A stretch of 64,000 nt of DNA, taken from the NCBI GenBank assembly GCA_963675425.1, contig OY776214.1:3968001-4032000 (forward strand), read 5' to 3'. Shown here piece after piece: positions 58,386 through 64,000 of the stretch. The position numbers and the translations under genes were made by a program. Origin of the DNA: Sporobacter sp963675425 (GTDB lineage: Bacteria > Bacillota > Clostridia > Oscillospirales > Oscillospiraceae). The notes beneath the pieces were generated by a model. The model worked only from the letters and a program-made list of their open reading frames with translations, did not search any database and was not told where the DNA came from. The stretch's first letter is position 1; each line of letters starts with the position of its first letter.

Positions 58386-59615
58386 TTGTACAAAAGCGGA
58401 AGCAAGCATAAAATGCGCAGCGCGGCAACGAAAGCGCCCATGGCCATCAAAGGACTGGCACTGATTTTTCTTTTATGTCTGGGCGTACGGCTGATATCGA
58501 CGATCGGGGCAAAAGCCGGTACGGAGCAGTATGTGTCGTCACTGATGTCCAGCGATAAGTTCATGAGCGCCGTGCTGGACCTGGAGCTGGGCGGTCCGGC
58601 TGAGACCGGAGCAAACGGCCTTTCGGCAGCGATATTCAGCTCCGCCATCGGGCCCTATAAAAACGGCGGCGGCGAACCGGGAACTGAAAACACCGCCTCA
58701 GCCACGCCGACTACAACGGAAAATACGTGGGGAGATGCCGATGGCAGCGGCAGCCTTTTCTATGATATCAGTAAAATAAACGATCAGGACATCACTCCGG
58801 AAACCAGTCCCAATCCGGCTGCATCCGCAAGCCCGAATAACAGCTTTGTTAAGCCGGATATTATCTCGAAGGAAGCCGAGTCGGTGGGGCTTTGCATCAA
58901 GAACACCTCCAGCTACGATATCGACGTTGACGCACTTTTTAAAGAGCCGCTGAATATATCTTTAACGGGCGACAGCCCGGCTGTGCTGATCATCCATACG
59001 CACAGCAGCGAGGCGTATATGCCCGACGGCGACGACCAGTACGAGGCGTCCGACACGTACCGCACGCAGGAGAAAGCTTACAGTGTCATTCGGGTGGGTG
59101 ACGAGCTGTCATCCGAATTTGATAAACGCGGCATTCCCGTGATTCACGATCGAAACGTTTACGACTTTCCGAGCTATGTGGACTCCTACAGCAATTCGTA
59201 CAAAGCGATCCAGTCTTATCTGGACACGTACCCAAGCATCAAGATCGTCATTGACCTGCACCGCGATCACATCGAAGCAAATGACGGCTCGGTCTACAAA
59301 ACGATTGCGCAGGTCGGCGACACAAAATGCGCGCAGGTCATGTTCGTAATGGGCACAGGTTCCGCGGGTTTGAACCATCCGAACTGGCATGAAAACCTCA
59401 AGCTGGCCTTACATATGCAAAACGAGATGAATACGCTGTATCCGTCCCTAGCCAAACCAATTAAGTTGTCGGAGCACCGCTATAACCAGCAGGCGACGAC
59501 CGGCTCCATGATCGTGGAGATCGGCTGCACGGGCAACACTCTCGAGGAAGCCATAACCGCCGCGCGGTACTTCGCGAACGCTGCGTCCAATGTAATTTTA
59601 GACCTCTATAATTAG
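58386..59615 (+). CDS. spoIIP: Stage II sporulation protein P (SpoIIP)
   Basis: SpoIIP is the amidase/endopeptidase that, with SpoIID and SpoIIM, thins septal peptidoglycan during engulfment. The 409-aa product has an N-terminal helix (MAIKGLALIFLLCLGVRLIS), a low-complexity Thr/Ser region and the catalytic part from about residue 200: VLIIHTHSSEAYMP, IVIDLHRDHIEA and MIVEIGCTGNT, which carry the His and Glu ligands. The TTG start follows AGGAGGTGAAGG. It is divergent to the TSCPD gene. Confidence 0.95.
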   Translation: MYKSGSKHKMRSAATKAPMAIKGLALIFLLCLGVRLISTIGAKAGTEQYVSSLMSSDKFMSAVLDLELGGPAETGANGLSAAIFSSAIGPYKNGGGEPGTENTASATPTTTENTWGDADGSGSLFYDISKINDQDITPETSPNPAASASPNNSFVKPDIISKEAESVGLCIKNTSSYDIDVDALFKEPLNISLTGDSPAVLIIHTHSSEAYMPDGDDQYEASDTYRTQEKAYSVIRVGDELSSEFDKRGIPVIHDRNVYDFPSYVDSYSNSYKAIQSYLDTYPSIKIVIDLHRDHIEANDGSVYKTIAQVGDTKCAQVMFVMGTGSAGLNHPNWHENLKLALHMQNEMNTLYPSLAKPIKLSEHRYNQQATTGSMIVEIGCTGNTLEEAITAARYFANAASNVILDLYN

Positions 59616-59740
59616 ATATTGATAAGCTTTATACCTTAGCCGTTGTACCGTCACCGCATATCTGAAAAACTGCGTTCACCGTCAATTCCGAGTCCGGATG
59701 CCCAATATTATAAAAGTGCAAAATTAACGTTAAAAAGCTG

Positions 59741-59769
59741 TTGACAAAATCCGCCCCCGTGGCTATAAT
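59741..59769 (+). promoter_or_regulatory. Consensus sigma-A promoter of tRNA-Leu
   Basis: A perfect TTGACA (59741-59746) and a perfect TATAAT (59764-59769) with 17-nt spacing stand 18 bp before the tRNA. Confidence 0.9.
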
Positions 59770-59787
59770 GGTGTCTGCTATCTCTTC

Positions 59788-59869
59788 GCGAGAGTGCTGG
59801 AATAGGTAGACAGGCACGTTTGAGGGGCGTGTGTCATATGGCGTGTGGGTTCAAGTCCCATCTCTCGCA
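59788..59869 (+). tRNA. tRNA-Leu (anticodon GAG)
   Basis: The 82-nt molecule has a perfect 7-bp acceptor stem GCGAGAG/CTCTCGC with discriminator A, a long variable arm, the T-loop GGTTCAAGTCC and the anticodon loop TTGAGGG, giving GAG for CUC/CUU leucine codons. CCA is not encoded. Confidence 0.95.
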
Positions 59870-59875
59870 CTATTA

Positions 59876-59915
59876 TCAGAGTCGTCGAATTTGACGACTC
59901 TGATTTATTTTTTTC
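59876..59915 (+). terminator. Terminator after tRNA-Leu
   Basis: An 11-bp perfect stem (59876-59886 with 59893-59903) is followed by TTTATTTTTTTC. The 300 bp that follow (59931-60232) are AT-rich and show no recognisable gene. Confidence 0.9.
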
Positions 59916-60232
59916 TTGTTTCCTTTAAGGTTAATTTGTTTATGCCACCTTATCCGACGTATAAATGGGTAAAGCATAGCTGCTTAGCTTTTTATTTTCA
60001 GTTTCAATCCATATATCCGTTATAATTTTCGTTAACATATAAAATTAGTCGAGGCTTTACCAATTAATCGTGATATAATACTATCGAGGCATCATAGGGC
60101 CATCAGAGAAAACAAATGATTGTATCACTACGGAGTGGAATTTTTATAAAGCACAATTGAGAATAGCGTTTTGATAGGATGGTCGCAAACAGCGTCTTTG
60201 AAACCGCCACAAGAAAGTGAGGTATAATAAAA

Positions 60233-60787
60233 ATGGAAAAACTTAAAATAGTAGCTATTGTAGGTTCCTTAAGAAAAGATTCCTATAATCGCCAGCTTGC
60301 ATTTGCAGCCAAGCGCGTGATTGGGGATGCGTTGGATTTTGAACTGTTGGATTATTCCGATATCCCGCTTATGAACCAGGATATTGAATTTCCGGCTCCG
60401 GATTCCGTCCGGCGGGTACGCGAGATTGTCAAATCCGCAGATGGCATTTGGTTCTTCACGCCGGAATACAACCATTTCTTCTCTGGGGTTTTGAAAAACC
60501 TGATTGATTGGCTGTCCAGACCCATAAGCAAAAGCGAACCGCAGGTGCTTTCAGGAAAGCCCGCTGCCATAAGTGGCATTACTCCCGGTATGTCCGGGAC
60601 AGCAATCGCGCAGGATCATCTGATAACACTGATTAGCTTTTTGAATATGAATGTTATGAATTCGCCGCGGCTAACAATACCAAACGCGGCACAGCAGACG
60701 AACGCAGACGGCAGGCTTGAATTAACCACCAGCGCCCCATATTTGCAAAAACAGGCTGAGGCATTTATCAATTTCATACGGAATTAA
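60233..60787 (+). CDS. NADPH-dependent FMN reductase family protein
   Basis: The 184-aa flavodoxin-fold protein starts KIVAIVGSLRKDSYNRQLA, an FMN-phosphate-binding loop, with FFTPEYNHFFSGVLKNLIDW near residue 80 and KPAAISGITPG near 108. It reduces quinones, azo dyes or metals with NAD(P)H. GTGAGG lies upstream of the ATG. A hairpin terminator follows at about 60.94 kb. Confidence 0.92.
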   Translation: MEKLKIVAIVGSLRKDSYNRQLAFAAKRVIGDALDFELLDYSDIPLMNQDIEFPAPDSVRRVREIVKSADGIWFFTPEYNHFFSGVLKNLIDWLSRPISKSEPQVLSGKPAAISGITPGMSGTAIAQDHLITLISFLNMNVMNSPRLTIPNAAQQTNADGRLELTTSAPYLQKQAEAFINFIRN

Positions 60788-60936
60788 CAAGCCGTCTTGT
60801 AAAATCTAATTTATCGCGGCACAGTTTTTCAGGCTAGCGATGATATGACGGCTTATAATGGATATTGCAAATAATATTTTTGCAGCTTCCCCTTACCTTC
60901 CCAATACAAGAGTGCCGTAAGAGCACTCGCACCATT

Positions 60937-60978
60937 AAAAAAGACATATCTTCCGCCAAGGGGAGGTATGTCTTTTTT
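60937..60978 (+). terminator. Terminator downstream of the FMN reductase
   Basis: The stem AAGACATATCTTCC with GGGAGGTATGTCTT (imperfect) is followed by TTTTTT. A small GAGTGC/GCACTC hairpin precedes it (60910-60928). No gene is seen in 60788-61205. Confidence 0.75.
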
Positions 60979-61167
60979 ATATACAGGAAAGCGTGGTATG
61001 ATGGACCTGCATTTATTCGTTAGGAAGTTGACGCATAACGATTGCAAGCAATATATAACCCGCAGACAATGCCTTTCGCAGAGATTTTCTTAAATGCAAC
61101 TGTCGGTTGCTGAAATTTTAAAGCCGCATTGATGGCATGCAACCGAAAAATATAGTATGCTTTTCTT

Positions 61168-61177
61168 ACAATATTGT
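61168..61177 (+). promoter_or_regulatory. Palindrome upstream of the XRE regulator (candidate operator)
   Basis: The perfect palindrome ACAATATTGT lies 29 bp before the start and just after a TATAGT (61151-61156) that could be a -10 element. Confidence 0.3.
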
Positions 61178-61205
61178 GAATATAAATTATTAACGAGGAA
61201 TCAAA

Positions 61206-62189
61206 ATGATATTAGCGGAAAAAATCCTGTTGCTGAGAAAGAGCAATAAATGGTCTCAGGAAGAACTGGCTGAAAAAATGAATGTGTCCAGGCAATCCAT
61301 ATCGAAATGGGAAAGTGCTGCTGCTATACCGGACATCAACAGAATACTGGAGCTGTCGAAGCTTTTTGGCGTAACAACCGACTATCTTTTAAAGGACGAT
61401 ATTGAAAACACGGAGTATTCTGACGAATTCGAAGCCGATAACCGCGTTCGTGTCTCATTGCAGGAAACAAGTGACTTCTTAAAGAGCAGGACCGGCTACG
61501 GAAGAAGAATCGCATTGGGCGTAACGCTTTGTATTTTGGCCCCGGTGCTCCTTATTTTGTTTGGCGGAATGGAGGATGCGGGCGTCCTATCAGAGGTTTT
61601 TGCATACAGTGTTGGCATTGTCGCGCTGATATTAATGGTTTCTGCGGCCATCGCGATATTTATTATCTGTAGTGCAAAAATGAAACGCTTCAAATACTTG
61701 GAGAATGGCGACTTTGAACTGGAGTACGGAGTATTGGGCATTATAAATGAACGACGGGCAGCTTTTGAGAAAGAGTATCTTTACAAAACGGTTGTTGGTA
61801 TTATTCTTTGTATTTTAAGCTGTATCCCGCTCATTATCGCTGGTATTTTTGAAGCCTCGGATATGTTATGTGTTGTTTTTACGGCGCTGATTTTTGTGAT
61901 CGTCGCTGCCGGAGTATACCTTTTAGTTACGGTCAGTACAGTTAAGGGCGGTTATGATCAGCTTTTGCTTGAAGGCGAATTTGAGCCGGGGCTGAAAGAG
62001 ACTAATAAGAAAAAGAATACGAAAAAAGAGCAATTTGGGGGTGTCTACTGGCCGATTGTCGTCGCCGTCTATCTGGGATGGAGCTTTATTACAAATGATT
62101 GGGGCATTACGTGGGTGATTTGGCCGGTTGCAGCTTTGGTTTTTGCGGGTATCTCCGCAGCGCTGGGCGGATCACGGGAAAATGATTAA
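61206..62189 (+). CDS. Membrane-bound XRE-family (Cro/CI-type HTH) regulator
   Basis: The 327-aa product has an N-terminal HTH (LLRKSNKWSQEELAEKMNVS ... QSISKWES, residues 8-45) and six hydrophobic segments in the C-terminal two thirds (for example IALGVTLCILAPVLLILFGG near 99). Such HTH-membrane fusions are common in clostridia and may sense envelope stress. A basic patch KKKNTKK near 265 precedes the last two helices. TAACGAGGAATCAAA precedes the ATG. Confidence 0.88.
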   Translation: MILAEKILLLRKSNKWSQEELAEKMNVSRQSISKWESAAAIPDINRILELSKLFGVTTDYLLKDDIENTEYSDEFEADNRVRVSLQETSDFLKSRTGYGRRIALGVTLCILAPVLLILFGGMEDAGVLSEVFAYSVGIVALILMVSAAIAIFIICSAKMKRFKYLENGDFELEYGVLGIINERRAAFEKEYLYKTVVGIILCILSCIPLIIAGIFEASDMLCVVFTALIFVIVAAGVYLLVTVSTVKGGYDQLLLEGEFEPGLKETNKKKNTKKEQFGGVYWPIVVAVYLGWSFITNDWGITWVIWPVAALVFAGISAALGGSREND

Positions 62190-62352
62190 GCACAGCGTTT
62201 CACCCTCGCGTGCTGCGGAGCTTTGCATTTATCCGGATAAAAACAGGCTGACGGTATGTCGGCCTGCTTTTATTTCAGCTTGTTTTTATCATAAATGCTT
62301 TGCTATACTAAAACAGGTTTAAAGGTTATTTGTAGTTTGTGAGGTGTTCTAT

Positions 62353-62790
62353 TTGAAAAAATGGGTAGCCCTTTCGCTGATAGCGATTATTTTAGTATTT
62401 CTGCTTGGATGCGCTTCAAAAAAATCTCAAACCCCTGATTACACCCAAACAATCAGTCAGTCACCATGTGCAAAATTTGAGTTTAGCGATGAAGGTGATG
62501 ACGGGTACAAAATAATTACAAGTGAGACGCCGGTTCTTACGCGCTTTTTTGACAGCACAGTTTTAGTCCCACTAGATACACCATTCGATGAAGAATGGAT
62601 ATACCGAATTACATTTTACTGGAACGAAATAGCTAAAGATAGTCCTGAAATAATTGTACTTGTAGGAAAAGAATCAATTTCCATTGACGGAGATACTTAT
62701 ACAACAGAAGAAGGTGTGCCGTTTTCTGCTGTTGTGAATGACTTCGCCGGAAAATATAAGTACTTTGATTACGAGCTTCACTATGATTAA
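62353..62790 (+). CDS. Small lipoprotein of unknown function
   Basis: The 145-aa product starts at TTG (MKKWVALSLIAIILVFLLGC), a lipobox-type signal with Cys near residue 20. TGAGGTG lies 6 nt upstream. The mature part is acidic (FEFSDEGDDGYKIITSE; SISIDGDTYTTEEGV) with no family I recognise. It is AT-richer than the surrounding genes. Terminator 62841-62876 follows. Confidence 0.75.
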   Translation: MKKWVALSLIAIILVFLLGCASKKSQTPDYTQTISQSPCAKFEFSDEGDDGYKIITSETPVLTRFFDSTVLVPLDTPFDEEWIYRITFYWNEIAKDSPEIIVLVGKESISIDGDTYTTEEGVPFSAVVNDFAGKYKYFDYELHYD

Positions 62791-62840
62791 CAAAGCATTG
62801 CCCAGTACTCCCTTGCAGTTAAGCGCTTAGTTTAACAGAC

Positions 62841-62876
62841 AGCGCCGCTACCGATCTTTTTCGGATGCGGCGCTTT
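62841..62876 (+). terminator. Terminator after the lipoprotein gene
   Basis: An AGCGCCGC/GCGGCGCT stem (62841-62848 with 62867-62874) encloses a CCGA/TCGG stem and is followed by TTCTG. Confidence 0.65.
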
Positions 62877-63054
62877 CTGTATCGGCCGCCGGACGCCGTC
62901 TTTAACTTTTTATGCCGCGCAGCTGCAGATCACAAATCCATCCGGCACCCATCAGGATAGTACCTCCGGAGCATTGTAATAATCTGCACATTGGCATACA
63001 ATTGTGTTAAATTTGATTGCTGCAGAAGTGCCAATATTGTAGGAGGTTACGCAC

Positions 63055-63576
63055 ATGAATTATGATCTGCTGAAATCCAGAAGGAGCATCCGAAAATTTA
63101 CGGACGCTCCCGTGGAAAAGGAAAAGCTTGATATCATCCTGAAAAGCGCGCTGCTGTCTCCGTCATCCAGAGCCATCAGGCCGTGGGAATTTATCGCAGT
63201 AACAGACCGGGAGGTTTTATTGAAGCTCTCGGGCTGCCGGGAGCACGGCTCGCAGTTTTTATCCGGGGCTCCGTTGGGCATCGTCGTCCTTGCCGACTCC
63301 GCGCTCAGCGATGTCTGGATTGAGGATGCTTCCATCGCCTCTGTCATCCTCCAGCTGTCCGCCCAATCCCTTGGGCTGGGGTCCTGCTGGATACAGGTGC
63401 GGCAGCGTGCGCTTGACGCGCGTAAAAGCACCGAGGCGTATATCAAAGAGACCCTGAGCATACCGGAAAACTATAGCGTTGAGAGCATCGTTGCGATTGG
63501 TTATCCGGCCGAAAGTAAAAAGCCTTATGATGAAAAAGACCTGCGCACCGACAAAATCCATTATGACCGGTTTTGA
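63055..63576 (+). CDS. Nitroreductase-family protein
   Basis: The 173-aa protein starts MNYDLLKSRRSIRKFTDAPV and has SPSSRAIRPWEFIAV near residue 36, LSAQSLGLGSCWIQV near 100 and VESIVAIGYPAE near 140. It is a short, single-domain FMN enzyme, related in type to the one at 31.3 kb but with a different N-terminal half. TAGGAGGTTACGC precedes the ATG. Confidence 0.9.
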   Translation: MNYDLLKSRRSIRKFTDAPVEKEKLDIILKSALLSPSSRAIRPWEFIAVTDREVLLKLSGCREHGSQFLSGAPLGIVVLADSALSDVWIEDASIASVILQLSAQSLGLGSCWIQVRQRALDARKSTEAYIKETLSIPENYSVESIVAIGYPAESKKPYDEKDLRTDKIHYDRF

Positions 63577-63597
63577 GACAAAGCAGATTAACCGTGT

Positions 63598-63639
63598 AAA
63601 TAAAGAAGGACGGGTGATTAAACCCGACCTTCTTTATTT
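63598..63639. terminator. Bidirectional terminator between convergent genes
   Basis: A 17-position stem (63598-63614 with 63623-63639, one A-A mismatch) ends in A- and T-rich arms and lies between the nitroreductase and the partial minus-strand gene. Confidence 0.85.
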
Positions 63640-63648
63640 ATGCAGCCC

Positions 63649-64000
63649 TCAACTGCTCCAAGCAACGGTGAGCGGATTCTGATCCGAGGGCAGACAGTTG
63701 CCGGAATAATCCATCCCAGGGCTTTTATCCAAACTGTGGTCGTATTGCCCGTAATAAATGAGGCCGCTTTGATCAAAAACAGCCAGGTAAAAGCCGCAGG
63801 CAACATTGCTGTAGTGATAGTCGACCGTCGTCTGGAAGTTGGAGACAACAAGCCTCCGGCCGTCAAAATCCATGACGGGGGCCGATAACGACGGCGAATA
63901 TCTTAATGATTTTGCCTCACCCAGCTCAGCGCTGATTTGTATTTCATAGACGCCCTTGTCGTTCTCGGTCATCACGAGAAACCGGCCGTTTGAAGCATAG
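63649..64000 (-). CDS. C-terminal part of a secreted or beta-propeller-like protein (5' partial)
   Basis: The minus-strand frame is open to the right edge, so only the last 117 residues are visible. The text NGRFLVMTENDKGVYEIQI ... APVMDFDGRRLVVSNFQTTV ... GFYLAVFDQSGLIYYGQYD has the short beta-strand rhythm of a propeller or repeat protein. No catalytic motif is visible and the family is not assignable from this piece. Confidence 0.6.
   Translation of the reverse strand, partial: YASNGRFLVMTENDKGVYEIQISAELGEAKSLRYSPSLSAPVMDFDGRRLVVSNFQTTVDYHYSNVACGFYLAVFDQSGLIYYGQYDHSLDKSPGMDYSGNCLPSDQNPLTVAWSS

Noticed and set aside
59870..62790. Integrated element at tRNA-Leu, suggested by AT-richer genes downstream.
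   Set aside because: No integrase, no repeat of the tRNA 3' end and no phage genes are visible in the window.
1..64000. Insertion sequences, prophage, restriction or defence systems, and CRISPR-cas.
   Set aside because: I saw no transposase, integrase, phage structural, nuclease-defence or cas gene in the window.

Overview
The window looks like chromosomal DNA from an anaerobic, endospore-forming member of the Clostridia, probably an Oscillospiraceae-like gut or sediment bacterium. This is inferred from gene content: a spoIIGA-sigE pair, spoIIP, S-layer-homology (SLH) surface proteins, a flavodiiron protein, two aldehyde:ferredoxin oxidoreductases and radical-SAM enzymes. Most genes are moderately GC-rich. 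The chemoreceptor gene near 24-25.7 kb and the orphan gene near 39.5-40.2 kb are clearly AT-richer.

Region 1 (1-2.2 kb) is the 3' part of a large surface protein with GLUG-type repeats and three SLH domains. Region 2 (2.4-22.4 kb) is a tungsten/molybdenum-cofactor locus. It holds moeA, a MoeA fused to a periplasmic-binding-like domain, two coupled FAD oxidoreductases, a 622-aa AOR, and a small E1-like ThiF protein with a MoaD-like carrier. It also holds a BtuCD/FecCD-class ABC importer operon, and a radical-SAM/SPASM protein divergent from a second 622-aa AOR. The importer operon starts at a recognisable promoter, carries a structured leader RNA, and continues by overlapping genes into a TiaS-like protein, a 68-aa cysteine-rich protein and two surface proteins. 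The parts for metal uptake, cofactor insertion, sulfur-carrier chemistry, maturation and two W-enzymes therefore lie side by side.

Region 3 (22.5-33.4 kb) is a mixed stretch: a 54-aa gene missed by length cut-offs, a VOC protein, a chemoreceptor, YdcF-like, SDR, MarR-MATE, lytic transglycosylase, methyltransferase, nitroreductase and another SLH protein. Region 4 (33.5-48.4 kb) has an alpha/beta hydrolase, a GH3 lipoprotein, a Pro/Cys-rich peptide, mnmA, fprA, DUF523, ABC-F, ywbE, an LspA-like protein, tag, nudC, a hydantoinase-A protein and gap. Region 5 (48.6-64 kb) has a histidine-kinase-like protein without its phospho-acceptor His, hemW, a VanW protein, a flavin reductase, mntP, DUF3810, sigE/spoIIGA, a TSCPD protein, spoIIP, tRNA-Leu(GAG), an FMN reductase, an XRE regulator, a lipoprotein, a nitroreductase and a partial gene at the right edge.

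The most unusual non-coding signal is a family of about 222-bp structured, non-coding elements. Two copies (34.4 and 53.2 kb) each sit between two near-identical copies of a locus-specific terminator hairpin, as if the terminator were a target-site duplication. A diverged copy lies at 39.2-39.4 kb, and end-only remnants abut terminators at 9.7 and 22.96 kb. All functional claims rest on motif reading; no database search was run.
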